Source: an uncultured Rhodoluna sp. (GTDB taxonomy: Bacteria; Actinomycetota; Actinomycetes; Actinomycetales; Microbacteriaceae). From it: a stretch of DNA of 16,446 nt. The stretch covers positions 1 through 16,446 of the forward strand of contig CALDKR010000140.1 in NCBI GenBank assembly GCA_937898095.1. The letters run 5' to 3'. Position numbers and translations under genes: made by a program. Position 1 is the stretch's first letter. Every line of letters begins with the position of its first letter. Below are positions 1 through 7,640 of this stretch, piece by piece. The notes under the pieces were generated by a model. It made no database searches, had not been told where the DNA came from, and saw only the letters and a list, made by a program, of their open reading frames with translations.

Positions 1-1744
1 GACCCTTGTCGAGGTTTGCTTCGATGGCAACACCGCGGGCGTCCTTGTTCGGGTTGGCGCGCATGTCGAGGGCAGCGTCTGCGGTGAGCAGAACGGCGTC
101 GAGGAGGTCCTTGATGCCCTTGCCGGTGAGTGCCGATACGTCGACGAACATGACATCGCCACCGTACTCTTCGGCAACGAGGTTGAACTCGGTTAGCTGC
201 TGACGGATCTTGTCCGGGTTAGCGCCTTCCTTATCGACCTTGTTCACCGCGACCACGATTGGCACGCCAGCCGACTGAGCGTGGTTCAACGCTTCAATGG
301 TCTGAGGCATCACGCCGTCGTCGGCAGCAACCACGAGGATTGCAATGTCGGTGACCTGAGCACCACGGGCACGCATGGCGGTGAACGCCTCGTGACCCGG
401 GGTGTCGATGAAGGTGATTGCTCGATCGATACCTTCGTGCATGGTGTGAATCTGGTAAGCACCAATGTGCTGGGTGATTCCACCGTGCTCGCCGGCGATG
501 ACGTTCGAGTTACGGATGCTGTCGAGCAGACGGGTCTTACCGTGGTCAACGTGACCCATCACGGTAACAACCGGAGGACGAGGAAGTAGGTCTTCGTCGT
601 CGTCTTCGTCGTCTAGATCTAGACCGAAGCTGTCGAATAGTTCGCGCTCTTCGTCTTCAGGCGAAACCAACTCAACCTTGTAGCCAAGTTCTTCACCCAG
701 AATCTGGAAGGTCTCTTCGTCTAACGAAGCGGTTGCGGTAGCCATCTGACCAAGTGCGAAAAGCACGGTGATCAACTGACCCGGCGTGGTTTCGATCTTG
801 TCGGCAAAATCTTGGATGGTCGCACCGCGACGCAAACGCAAAACAGTCGTGCCGTCACCGCGTGGAACTACTGCGCCACCAAGTGATGGGGCACTGTTGC
901 GTGCTTCGAACTCTTCGCGCTTTGCACGCTTTGACTTGCGAGCTTTGCTCTGGCCACGACCGCCGCCCTTGCCGAACGCACCGGCAGTTCCGCCACCGAC
1001 GCCACGACCGCGACCGCCTGCTGGGCCGCCGCCTGGGCGTGCGAATCCTGGTGCGCCACCTGGGGCTCCACCTGGAGCTCCACCTGGACGAGGTGCTCCG
1101 AAGCCTGGGCGCGGGCTAAAGCCTGCTCCGCCTGGGCGAGGTGCGCCTGCGCCTGCTGGGCGAGGGCCACCTGGGCGGCCAACGCCTGCCGCGCCACCTG
1201 GGCGCGGGCCACCTGCTGGGCGTGGACCGCCTGGGCGACCCATTCCCTGTGATGGCGCAAATGGGTTGTTGCCTGGGCGTGAAACTGGGCGTGGGATGCC
1301 CATGCCCTGGGCCGCTGCAAATGGGTTGTTGCCTGGGCGAGGAATGCCCGGAACCGCTGGGGCAGCTGAAGCTGGGGTTGGCGCTGCAGGGGCCGCAGGT
1401 GCAGGTGCAGACGGAGTTGCCGCACTTGGAGTGGCTGGCGCCACCGGTGCTGGAGCCGGAGGGGCCGGAGCTGCAGCGGCGGGGGTTGGCGCTGCTGGAG
1501 TTGGAACCGGTGCCTCTTGCACATCAGCAGCAGCCTTGACTGTCGGCTTAGCGGCGGGCTTAGCAGGGGCGGCCTCGGCTGGCTTTGCATTAGGGAAGGC
1601 TTCACGCAGTTTCTTGGCTACCGGAGGGGCAATGGTTGAAGAACCGCTCTTGACGAATTCGCCAAGCTCAGCAAGTTTGGCCAAAGCAACCTTGGAATCG
1701 ATTCCAAGTTCTTTAGCAATGTCGTAAACGCGTGGTAGCGCCAA
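1..1744 (-). CDS. infB: Translation initiation factor IF-2, N-terminal 581 codons (3' end outside window)
   Basis: This GTPase brings initiator fMet-tRNA to the 30S subunit and promotes 50S joining. The start is TTG at 1744-1742 (reads MALPRVYDIAKELG), six bases after the Shine-Dalgarno CAGGAG (1751-1756); no ATG fits. The order of parts is an IF2_N helical domain (about residues 2-50), a long low-complexity linker rich in Pro, Ala, Gly and Arg (about 52-262), a second IF2_N-like segment (about 290-350), an acidic stretch, and the GTPase domain. G1 is GHVDHGKT (397-404), G3 is DTPGH from D447, and G4 is NKVD (501-504). The reading frame is open to the window edge just after ANLDKG, near the G-domain/domain II junction, so roughly the last third is missing. 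The long basic linker is typical of actinobacterial IF2. It lies 69 bases after ylxR in the nusA-ylxR-infB cluster and has a structured leader, described separately. Confidence 0.97.
   Translation of the reverse strand, partial: MALPRVYDIAKELGIDSKVALAKLAELGEFVKSGSSTIAPPVAKKLREAFPNAKPAEAAPAKPAAKPTVKAAADVQEAPVPTPAAPTPAAAAPAPPAPAPVAPATPSAATPSAPAPAAPAAPTPASAAPAVPGIPRPGNNPFAAAQGMGIPRPVSRPGNNPFAPSQGMGRPGGPRPAGGPRPGGAAGVGRPGGPRPAGAGAPRPGGAGFSPRPGFGAPRPGGAPGGAPGGAPGFARPGGGPAGGRGRGVGGGTAGAFGKGGGRGQSKARKSKRAKREEFEARNSAPSLGGAVVPRGDGTTVLRLRRGATIQDFADKIETTPGQLITVLFALGQMATATASLDEETFQILGEELGYKVELVSPEDEERELFDSFGLDLDDEDDDEDLLPRPPVVTVMGHVDHGKTRLLDSIRNSNVIAGEHGGITQHIGAYQIHTMHEGIDRAITFIDTPGHEAFTAMRARGAQVTDIAILVVAADDGVMPQTIEALNHAQSAGVPIVVAVNKVDKEGANPDKIRQQLTEFNLVAEEYGGDVMFVDVSALTGKGIKDLLDAVLLTADAALDMRANPNKDARGVAIEANLDKG
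1257..1339. repeat. In-frame 23-bp direct repeat inside the infB linker, period 60 bp
   Basis: Bases 1257-1279 and 1317-1339 are identical and exactly 60 bases (20 codons) apart. In IF2 they encode two copies of a segment around RPGNNPF, followed by similar AxxQGMG residues. The period is a multiple of three, so the frame is kept. It looks like an internal duplication in a low-complexity linker. Confidence 0.8.
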
Positions 1745-1750
1745 TTGTTT

Positions 1751-1785
1751 CTCCTGTCTGGGGCCTTCCCCAGTCAGGGCAGGCC
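1751..1785 (-). promoter_or_regulatory. infB leader with two mutually exclusive hairpins over the ribosome binding site
   Basis: On the mRNA (minus strand), CTGGGG (1773-1768) pairs with CCCCAG (1763-1758) around an AAGG loop. After one A/A mismatch, CCTG (1778-1775) pairs with CAGG (1756-1753). This 10-bp hairpin covers four of the six bases of the Shine-Dalgarno CAGGAG (1751-1756). A second fold pairs GGCCT (1785-1781) with AGGCC (1766-1762) and CCC (1779-1777) with GGG (1770-1768). It uses the same bases as the first fold and would leave the ribosome binding site free. The pairing is read directly from the sequence; any regulatory role is inferred. No U-run follows, so it is not an intrinsic terminator. 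Confidence 0.5.
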
Positions 1786-1813
1786 GTTAAAGCTGTTGGG
1801 CACTCATTTCGAG

Positions 1814-2086
1814 CTACTCATTTTTTGCCAACATCGTTTCTGCCTGTTCTTTGAAAAGATCTAAACCTGCGCTGTCGAAATGTTGACTCAGGCGCAGAGC
1901 CCTTTGAAAAGCTCGTCGTTCAATCGCCTGAGATAGGCATTTTGCAGCTGGATGAAGAGACGCACCGCGGCCGGATAAATTCTTTTGCTGATCGATAACC
2001 AACTGGTTATTTTGCACAACAATTCGAATCAAACTCGACTGATTGGCGCGTTGACGACAGCCAACACAGGTTCTAACTGGGTTCAT
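1814..2086 (-). CDS. ylxR: YlxR family RNA-binding protein (RNase P modulator RnpM-like)
   Basis: This is a small RNA-binding protein of the YlxR/DUF448 family, encoded between nusA and infB in many Gram-positive bacteria; the Bacillus homologue (RnpM) binds RNase P RNA and modulates its activity. With the ATG at 2086 it has 90 residues. It carries the family hallmarks RTCVGCR (5-11, Cys7 and Cys10), GRGASLHP (39-46) and Cys50, followed by a basic helical C-terminal half. An upstream in-frame GTG at 2098 would add four residues (MQVR). I prefer the ATG because AGG lies six bases before it and because family members usually begin just before the RxCxxC motif. The stop is TAG at 1816-1814. It starts 32 bases after the nusA stop, consistent with cotranscription. 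Confidence 0.92.
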   Translation of the reverse strand: MNPVRTCVGCRQRANQSSLIRIVVQNNQLVIDQQKNLSGRGASLHPAAKCLSQAIERRAFQRALRLSQHFDSAGLDLFKEQAETMLAKNE

Positions 2087-2118
2087 TCTAACCTGCACTT
2101 TGCAGTCTGAGCTAGTGT

Positions 2119-3153
2119 CTAGTCGTCTTCGAGAATGCTATCTGGCTGAATGTCGATTTTTGCGCCGGTCAATTTTGCGGCAAGACGGGCGTTTTGACCC
2201 TCTTTGCCGATTGCCAACGAAAGCTGAAAATCAGGGACCAGAACGCGAACTGACTTTTGCGCGGCATCGAGCATGAATGAACTTGAAACCTTTGCAGGAG
2301 AAAGCGCCTGGGCAACGAAAGCAGGCAGATCTTCACTGAAGTCAACGATGTCAATCTTTTCGTCGTTTAGCTCTGCGGTCACTGCGCGAACGCGCTGCCC
2401 TAGCTCACCAATGCATGAACCCTTGGCGTTTACGCCTGGTTCGTGCGCGCGAACTGCAATTTTGGTGCGGTGGCCGGCCTCGCGAGCCAATGAAACAATC
2501 TCAACTACACCACTGGCAATCTCAGGCACCTCAAGCGCAAAAAGCTTGCGCACCAAACTCGGGTGCGTGCGAGAAACGGTCACCTGTGGGCCACGAGTTC
2601 CCTTGGTCACATTGGTGACATAAACGCGAATGCGCTTGCCGTGTGAATAGTCTTCGCCCGGCACCTGCTCTTCGGGCGGCATGATTGCCTCGATAGTGCC
2701 CAGGTCGACATAAACCATGTATGGCTTCTGACCCTGCTGAATAACTCCTGCGACGATGTCGCCTTCTTTGCCTTTGAACTCGCCGAGGATTCCTTCATCA
2801 GAAATCTCGCGCATGCGGCTTGCAATGACCTGCTTGGCCGCATAGGCCGCGATTCGACCGAAGTTATCTGGAGTTACGTTCTTCTCGCCAGTTGGAACTC
2901 CGGCCTCGTCAATTTCGGTTTCGATAATGCTGACCTTGCCAGTGCGCTGGTCAAGCTCTGCACGAATGTTGTCGTGAGCGGCATCGTCTTTTGAAAACTT
3001 AGTTGGCTTGTCGCCAGCGGCGGCTTTTTCAGACTGCGCCAAAGTCTTCTTGTATGCAGCGAGGATGGCGGCTTCGATAATTTCGACCAGCTCACCGAAA
3101 GGAATTTCTTTGTCGCGCTCGACTAGTTTCAAAACGCTTAGATCGATGTCCAT
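2119..3153 (-). CDS. nusA: Transcription termination/antitermination protein NusA
   Basis: NusA binds RNA polymerase and nascent RNA, affecting pausing, intrinsic termination and antitermination. The protein has 344 residues, a usual length for actinobacteria, which lack the C-terminal acidic repeats of the E. coli protein. Its parts are an N-terminal polymerase-binding domain (about 1-125) with a short Lys-rich insert near 42-55, an S1 domain (about 130-195, ending in the VSRTHP motif), KH1 (about 225-275, with GSCIGELGQRV) and KH2 (about 300-344, with AIGKEGQNARLA). The ATG at 3153 follows a very strong GAGGAGG (3158-3164) four bases upstream. ylxR and infB follow. Upstream comes proS with only a 70-base gap, so the usual rimP partner is not here. 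Confidence 0.97.
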   Translation of the reverse strand: MDIDLSVLKLVERDKEIPFGELVEIIEAAILAAYKKTLAQSEKAAAGDKPTKFSKDDAAHDNIRAELDQRTGKVSIIETEIDEAGVPTGEKNVTPDNFGRIAAYAAKQVIASRMREISDEGILGEFKGKEGDIVAGVIQQGQKPYMVYVDLGTIEAIMPPEEQVPGEDYSHGKRIRVYVTNVTKGTRGPQVTVSRTHPSLVRKLFALEVPEIASGVVEIVSLAREAGHRTKIAVRAHEPGVNAKGSCIGELGQRVRAVTAELNDEKIDIVDFSEDLPAFVAQALSPAKVSSSFMLDAAQKSVRVLVPDFQLSLAIGKEGQNARLAAKLTGAKIDIQPDSILEDD

Positions 3154-3223
3154 GGTGCCTCCTCGGCTGTTAAGTTTTCTGGTTATTCAGTTTTATTTAC
3201 AGATATTGCATGCAAAAAAGGCT

Positions 3224-4990
3224 TTAGCCGAGTGCGACTACAGCAGAGTCTAGCTTGACTGCATTTCGCTCGCCGGTGCGGCGGTTCCAAACGTCGACCT
3301 CGCCGTTTTCAAGGCCGCGGCCAACAATCACAATCTTTGGCACACCGATCAGTTCGGCATCGCCAAACTTCACGCCAGGGCTAACCTTTGGGCGATCATC
3401 AAAGATAACGGTCTTGCCAGTTGCTTCGATTTCAGCAACAAGTTTTTCAGCAGCCTCGAACACTGAATCATCTTTGCCTGCCGCAACAACATAAACATCG
3501 GCCGGCGAGACTGCTTCGGGCCAAATTAGACCCTTGTCGTCGTGGTTGGCCTCAGCCAAAACCGCAACCAAACGGGTGACGCCAATGCCATAGGAACCCA
3601 TGGTGACAACCTGAAGTTTGCCATTCTCGTCAAGAACTTTGAGGTCGAGTGCCTCGGCATATTTGCGACCAAGTTGAAAGACGTGACCGATTTCGATGCC
3701 GCGAGCCAATGTCAGCGGGCCAGAGCCGTCTGGCGCAAGGTCGCCCTCGCGAACCTCGGCAATGTCAACAATGCCGTCCGCCTCGAAATCGCGACCCTTG
3801 ACCAGGTCGAAAACGTGCTTTTCTTCTTCGTTCGCACCAGTGATCCATCTGGTGCCATTGACCACGCGTGGGTCGAGCAAATAGGTAATTTTGCTGGAGC
3901 CAGCTTTGCCCAAAACCGGGCCATTGCCTAGCTTGACTGGGCCGATGTAGCCCTTGACCAGTTCAGGATTGGCCTTGAAATCCGCTTCTGAAGCCGGCTC
4001 AACTTCGTTTGGTGAAAATGCGGCTTCTGCGCGCTTGGCATCAACCTCGCGGTCACCTGGAACACCTACAACAACCAGCGAGCGCTTTCCCTCTGGCGAA
4101 GTTAGCGCAAATACAACGTTCTTCAATGTGTCGGCGGCTGTCCATTCGCGACCATCGGCACGAGGGACATCCTTGTTCGCCACTTCAACTAGAGACGCAA
4201 TGGTTGGGGTGTTTGGAGTTGCGTGAACAACTGCTGCAGGCTGCCCGTCGATTGGCAACTCTGCGGGTGCGACAGTGGCAACCGCCTCAACGTTTGCGGC
4301 ATAGCCACCTGGCGATCGCACAAAAGTGTCTTCACCGATAGGGCTTGGTGACAAGAATTCTTCTGAGGCACTGCCGCCCATCGCGCCAGCATCAGCTTTC
4401 ACAATCACATAATCGACGCCAAGGCGGCTAAAAATGCGCTCGTATGCATCGCGTTGTGCTTGATAGGCGTTGCGCAAGCCTTCGTCGGTTAGGTCGAAGC
4501 TGTATGCGTCTTTCATTACAAATTCGCGACCACGAAGCAAGCCGGCTCGAGGGCGGGCTTCATCGCGATATTTGTTTTGAATTTGATAGAGGCAAACCGG
4601 AAGATCTTTGTAGCTGTTGAAAAGATCTTTGACTAGAAGCGTAAACATCTCTTCGTGAGTTGGGGCCAATAGATAGTCGGCTTTTTTGCGGTCTTGAAGA
4701 CGAAAAAGGTTGTCGCCGTATTCGGTCCAGCGGTTTGTCGCCTCGTATGGCTCGCGTGGCAGAAGCGCCGGAAAGAACACTTCTTGAGCGCCGGCGTTGG
4801 CCATCTCTTCGCGAACTACCTGCTCAATTTTTGCCTTGACTGCCAGACCCATCGGCAACCAGGTGTAGATTCCCGGGGCTGCGCGACGGATGTATCCGGC
4901 GCGAATTAGAAGTTTGTGGCTTTCTACTTCTGCGTCAGCTGGATCTTCACGAAGCGTGCGCAGAAAAAGACTTGAGAGGCGAATAGGCAT
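3224..4990 (-). CDS. proS: Prolyl-tRNA synthetase, bacterial type with editing insertion
   Basis: This cytoplasmic class II aminoacyl-tRNA synthetase charges tRNA-Pro with proline. The 588 residues match the bacterial (ProS type 1) family. Visible parts are the class II core with APTHEE (109-114) and motif 2 around RDEARPRAGLLRGREF (142-157), then an inserted YbaK-like editing domain (roughly 225-405) that removes mischarged alanine, then motif 3 GSYGIGVTRL (465-474), and an alpha/beta anticodon-binding domain from about 495 to the end. The ATG at 4990 has no clear Shine-Dalgarno, but TAACAT lies seven bases before it, so the gene may be transcribed leaderless. The upstream neighbour ispG ends 40 bases away; nusA follows 70 bases downstream. 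Confidence 0.97.
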   Translation of the reverse strand: MPIRLSSLFLRTLREDPADAEVESHKLLIRAGYIRRAAPGIYTWLPMGLAVKAKIEQVVREEMANAGAQEVFFPALLPREPYEATNRWTEYGDNLFRLQDRKKADYLLAPTHEEMFTLLVKDLFNSYKDLPVCLYQIQNKYRDEARPRAGLLRGREFVMKDAYSFDLTDEGLRNAYQAQRDAYERIFSRLGVDYVIVKADAGAMGGSASEEFLSPSPIGEDTFVRSPGGYAANVEAVATVAPAELPIDGQPAAVVHATPNTPTIASLVEVANKDVPRADGREWTAADTLKNVVFALTSPEGKRSLVVVGVPGDREVDAKRAEAAFSPNEVEPASEADFKANPELVKGYIGPVKLGNGPVLGKAGSSKITYLLDPRVVNGTRWITGANEEEKHVFDLVKGRDFEADGIVDIAEVREGDLAPDGSGPLTLARGIEIGHVFQLGRKYAEALDLKVLDENGKLQVVTMGSYGIGVTRLVAVLAEANHDDKGLIWPEAVSPADVYVVAAGKDDSVFEAAEKLVAEIEATGKTVIFDDRPKVSPGVKFGDAELIGVPKIVIVGRGLENGEVDVWNRRTGERNAVKLDSAVVALG

Positions 4991-4997
4991 GGGCTCT

Positions 4998-5003
4998 ATG
5001 TTA
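4998..5003 (-). promoter_or_regulatory. Possible -10 box for a leaderless proS transcript
   Basis: TAACAT fits the actinobacterial TANNNT -10 pattern and ends seven bases before the proS ATG, so transcription could begin at the start codon. There is no recognisable -35 box and no good Shine-Dalgarno. The pattern is loose and could be chance. Confidence 0.3.
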
Positions 5004-5030
5004 CTTGCCCGACAAGATGTTTTTGAGTGA

Positions 5031-6188
5031 CTACTTCTCGGCTACGAGCACTTGTGGGGTGCCGATCAAGGCAGGGTCCATCTGGGCGGCTAAGCGATTA
5101 GCTTCTTCGATTAGTGTCGCCACGATTTCGCTCTCAGGAACAGTTTTGATGACTTCACCCTTGACGAAAATCTGACCTTTGCCGTTGCCTGAAGCGACGC
5201 CGAGGTCTCCTTCGCGGGCTTCACCAGGCCCGTTGACCACGCAGCCCATTACGGCCACTCGAAGCGGAACGGTCATTTTTTCAAGTCCGGCGGTGACTTC
5301 GTTGGCCAGGGTATAAACGTCTACTTGTGCTCGACCACAGCTTGGGCAACTGACAATCTCGAGTTTGCGAGGTCGAAGGTTTAGAGACTCAAGAATTTGA
5401 GAACCAACCTTAATCTCTTCGACTGGCGGTGCCGATAGCGAAACTCGAATGGTGTCGCCAATTCCCTTAGACAACAGCGCTCCGAATGCAACCGAAGATT
5501 TGATTGTTCCCTGAAAAGCAGGGCCTGCCTCGGTGACTCCTAGGTGCAGTGGCCAGTCACCACGCTCTGCCAGAAGTTCGTATGCGCGCACCATGACAAC
5601 CGGGTCATTGTGTTTTACCGAGATTTTGAAATCGTGAAAATCGTGCTCTTCAAAGAGACTGGCCTCCCAGACGGCCGACTCGACGAGAGCTTCTGGGGTT
5701 GCTTTGCCGTATTTTTGCAATAGTCGCGGGTCAAGCGAGCCTGCGTTTACTCCGATGCGAATTGAAACACCGGCGTCTTTGGCGGCCTTGGCAATCTCGC
5801 CGACCTTGTCGTCAAATTGACGAATGTTTCCTGGGTTTACGCGAACTGCTCCGCAGCCAGCATCTATAGCCTGAAAGACATACTTAGGTTGAAAGTGAAT
5901 GTCTGCGATCACTGGAATTTGAGATTTTTTAGCAATCAAAGCCAGGCGATCGGCGTCATCTTGGCTTGGAACAGCAACTCGAACGATGTCGCAACCGGAG
6001 GCGGTTAGCTCGGCGATTTGCTGAAGCGTTGCGTTAACGTCTGTGGTTGGAGTCGTGCACATTGACTGCACAGAGATGGGTGCATCGCCTCCCACTGCCA
6101 CCTTTCCAACCATAATCTGGCGTGTCTTTCGACGAGGAGCCAAGGTTGGTGGAGGGGTTTTTGGAAGCCCTAGGTTGATTGCAGCCAC
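5031..6188 (-). CDS. ispG: 4-hydroxy-3-methylbut-2-enyl diphosphate synthase (IspG/GcpE)
   Basis: This iron-sulfur enzyme converts methylerythritol cyclodiphosphate to HMBPP, the sixth committed step of the MEP isoprenoid pathway. With the GTG at 6188 the protein has 385 residues and begins near AAINLGLPKTPPPTLAPRR, the usual actinobacterial start. A TTG at 6212 would add eight residues, but AAAGGA (6195-6200) sits six bases before the GTG and falls inside the coding sequence if the TTG is used, so GTG is preferred. The parts are a TIM-barrel domain followed by the cluster-binding domain, with 4Fe-4S ligands CPSC (Cys281, Cys284), Cys316 in MGCVVNGPGEA, and Glu323. It follows dxr and the site-2 protease, an order well known in actinobacteria, and proS starts 40 bases downstream. 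Confidence 0.96.
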   Translation of the reverse strand: MAAINLGLPKTPPPTLAPRRKTRQIMVGKVAVGGDAPISVQSMCTTPTTDVNATLQQIAELTASGCDIVRVAVPSQDDADRLALIAKKSQIPVIADIHFQPKYVFQAIDAGCGAVRVNPGNIRQFDDKVGEIAKAAKDAGVSIRIGVNAGSLDPRLLQKYGKATPEALVESAVWEASLFEEHDFHDFKISVKHNDPVVMVRAYELLAERGDWPLHLGVTEAGPAFQGTIKSSVAFGALLSKGIGDTIRVSLSAPPVEEIKVGSQILESLNLRPRKLEIVSCPSCGRAQVDVYTLANEVTAGLEKMTVPLRVAVMGCVVNGPGEAREGDLGVASGNGKGQIFVKGEVIKTVPESEIVATLIEEANRLAAQMDPALIGTPQVLVAEK

Positions 6189-6194
6189 AGATTG

Positions 6195-6200
6195 TCCTTT
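6195..6200 (-). promoter_or_regulatory. Ribosome binding site that decides the ispG start
   Basis: AAAGGA reads on the minus strand, six bases before the GTG at 6188. The upstream TTG at 6212 has no comparable site. This supports the shorter IspG. Confidence 0.65.
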
Positions 6201-6202
6201 TT

Positions 6203-6219
6203 CAACTAGCAATTAGTTG
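6203..6219 (-). repeat. Small inverted repeat just before the ispG ribosome binding site
   Basis: CAACTA (6203-6208) and TAGTTG (6214-6219) are perfect complements around a five-base loop. It ends two bases from the AAAGGA ribosome binding site. It could be a leader hairpin or a DNA operator; no function is assigned. Confidence 0.4.
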
Positions 6220-6260
6220 CATCAAGCATAAACAGCTAATCGCAGATCAGCATTCCAATT

Positions 6261-6278
6261 GAAGTTGCATTCAACTTC
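6261..6278 (-). repeat. Hairpin directly after the site-2 protease stop codon
   Basis: GAAGTTG (6261-6267) and CAACTTC (6272-6278) form a perfect 7-bp stem with a 4-base loop, three bases past the TAG of the protease gene. No U-run follows, so this is not a classical terminator; it may protect or mark the 3' end of an mRNA. Confidence 0.45.
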
Positions 6279-6280
6279 GT

Positions 6281-7597
6281 CTAGCCACCAAGCGATATTG
6301 GGTTGATCAGGTCGGCAGCAATTAGAACGATGCTCATTGCGAATAGCAAAATGAACACCAGCCAAGTCAGCGGAACCAAGAGTGCTGTGTCGGCCGGGCC
6401 TGGATCTTTTTTGCCAAGCACCCTGAATGTTGCTCGCTTTAAGGATTCATAAATTGCGCTGGCAATGTGCCCGCCATCAAGCGGCAAAAGCGGAATCATG
6501 TTGAATGCAAACAGCGCGAAGTTGAGCGAGGCAAGCATCATCAAACCGTTGGCAACTTTTGCTGATAGATCGGCATTCGGCGCAGCTGCGACCTCGCCGG
6601 CAAGATTCGAAAGCCCGACTATCGAGATCGGCCCCTCGGCTGAGCGCTCTTTGCCGCTGATGGTTGCACTGACGGCGTTAGAAAGATCAGTTGGCAAGTG
6701 ACTGAGCATTGAAAAAACACCAATCACGTTTTCGCCCGACAGCTGAGCAATTTGGCCGAGTGAAAAGTGGACCGTTTCATTGGCGAGTCGAATTCCTAGA
6801 TATGCACCAGATTGAACCCTGACGTTGCCTTCGCTGTCGGTCAGTGGTGACTTCAAAATAACTGGAGTGATTGTTAGCGATTTGCTAGCGCCCTCGCGAA
6901 CTACCGTGAGTGAAATTGGCTTAGCCCCGGTCGTGATGATTAACTGTTTTGCTTCGGCCCAGTTTGAAACGGGCTTCGAATCAATAGCGACTATGCGATC
7001 GCCTGCCGCAAGGCCCGCAATTTTGGCCGGGCTAGCTGCATTCGAATCTGCGCAGCTGTTAATTGTTGAGGCTGTAGGCACACATGGAACCACCTCAAGA
7101 ACTCGATTTGATGCCCCGTTGACGCCAATTGCACCCAATGCAATGCCGAGCAAAATAAAGCCCAAGATGAGGTTCATAAATGGCCCGCCGAACATAATCA
7201 CAATGCGTTTTAGCGGGTGCAATTGATGAAATTGGCGGTTGCGGTCAGCGGAATCAATTGCCTCTAGGTTTGGTCGAGCGTCGGCAATCATCGACCTAAA
7301 GAACCCGAACACTCCCCTGGTTTGCCAGGCACGTGGCGTTTTTGCATTCGACTTTGCCGGAAGGAACATTCCGATCATCGAGATGTAACCACCAAGTGGA
7401 ATTGCCTTGACGCCGTATTCGGTTTCGCCAATTTTTCGAGAAAAAATAGTGGGCCCAAAGCCAATCATGTAATGCATGACTCGAACACCAAATAGTTTGG
7501 CTGGGATCAGGTGACCTAACTCGTGCCAGCCAATTGAGAACCCCACCCCGGCAAGCAAGAGAACGATGCCCAATAAATAGAGGAGGGTTTCATTCAT
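6281..7597 (-). CDS. M50 site-2 intramembrane zinc metalloprotease (Rip1/RseP type)
   Basis: This integral membrane protease probably cleaves anti-sigma factors or other single-pass proteins inside the membrane, after a first extracytoplasmic cut (regulated intramembrane proteolysis). It has 438 residues. The first membrane segment holds the zinc-binding HELGH (25-29). Further membrane segments lie near 133-157, 355-372 and 405-430. A PDZ domain lies at about 165-245 (AGLAAGDRIVAIDSKPV). The third zinc ligand is Asp374 in NMIPLLPLDGGH. The closest named relatives are M. tuberculosis Rip1 (Rv2869c) and E. coli RseP, and dxr-protease-ispG is the conserved actinobacterial order. The ATG at 7597 lacks a Shine-Dalgarno; TAGCCT lies six bases upstream, compatible with a leaderless start. 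Two cysteines (172 and 182) flank the start of the PDZ region, perhaps a disulfide outside the cell. Confidence 0.95.
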   Translation of the reverse strand: MNETLLYLLGIVLLLAGVGFSIGWHELGHLIPAKLFGVRVMHYMIGFGPTIFSRKIGETEYGVKAIPLGGYISMIGMFLPAKSNAKTPRAWQTRGVFGFFRSMIADARPNLEAIDSADRNRQFHQLHPLKRIVIMFGGPFMNLILGFILLGIALGAIGVNGASNRVLEVVPCVPTASTINSCADSNAASPAKIAGLAAGDRIVAIDSKPVSNWAEAKQLIITTGAKPISLTVVREGASKSLTITPVILKSPLTDSEGNVRVQSGAYLGIRLANETVHFSLGQIAQLSGENVIGVFSMLSHLPTDLSNAVSATISGKERSAEGPISIVGLSNLAGEVAAAPNADLSAKVANGLMMLASLNFALFAFNMIPLLPLDGGHIASAIYESLKRATFRVLGKKDPGPADTALLVPLTWLVFILLFAMSIVLIAADLINPISLGG

Positions 7598-7603
7598 AGC
7601 TAA

Positions 7604-7609
7604 AGGCTA
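7604..7609 (-). promoter_or_regulatory. Possible -10 box for a leaderless site-2 protease transcript
   Basis: TAGCCT fits TANNNT and occupies -12 to -7 relative to the ATG at 7597, the exact spacing for transcription starting on the A of ATG. The gene has no Shine-Dalgarno. No -35 box is evident. Confidence 0.3.
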
Positions 7610-7640
7610 AACCTGACCACTGACATTTTGCTGGCAATAA

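Noticed and set aside
281..589. Plus-strand frame over the infB GTPase region
   Set aside because: The opposite strand encodes G1 to G4 motifs of IF2 in an unbroken frame; this is its shadow.
868..1605. A 245-residue minus-strand frame rich in Gln, Ala and Arg
   Set aside because: It is a frame-shifted shadow of the same infB linker; the true frame is continuous through it and carries the IF2 domains.
786..1727. A 313-residue plus-strand open frame rich in Pro, Gly and Ala
   Set aside because: It is antisense to the low-complexity linker of infB, where skewed codon use keeps other frames open; no start context or family motif.
3206..3215. Palindrome TTGCATGCAA upstream of nusA
   Set aside because: A 10-bp palindrome is expected by chance about this often in 16 kb and no promoter element is placed convincingly around it.
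3214..3229. GGCT-AA-AGCC followed by six T on the minus strand at the proS stop, looking like a terminator
   Set aside because: The stem is at most three to four base pairs and the loop is too small; too weak to call, though mild attenuation before nusA is not excluded.
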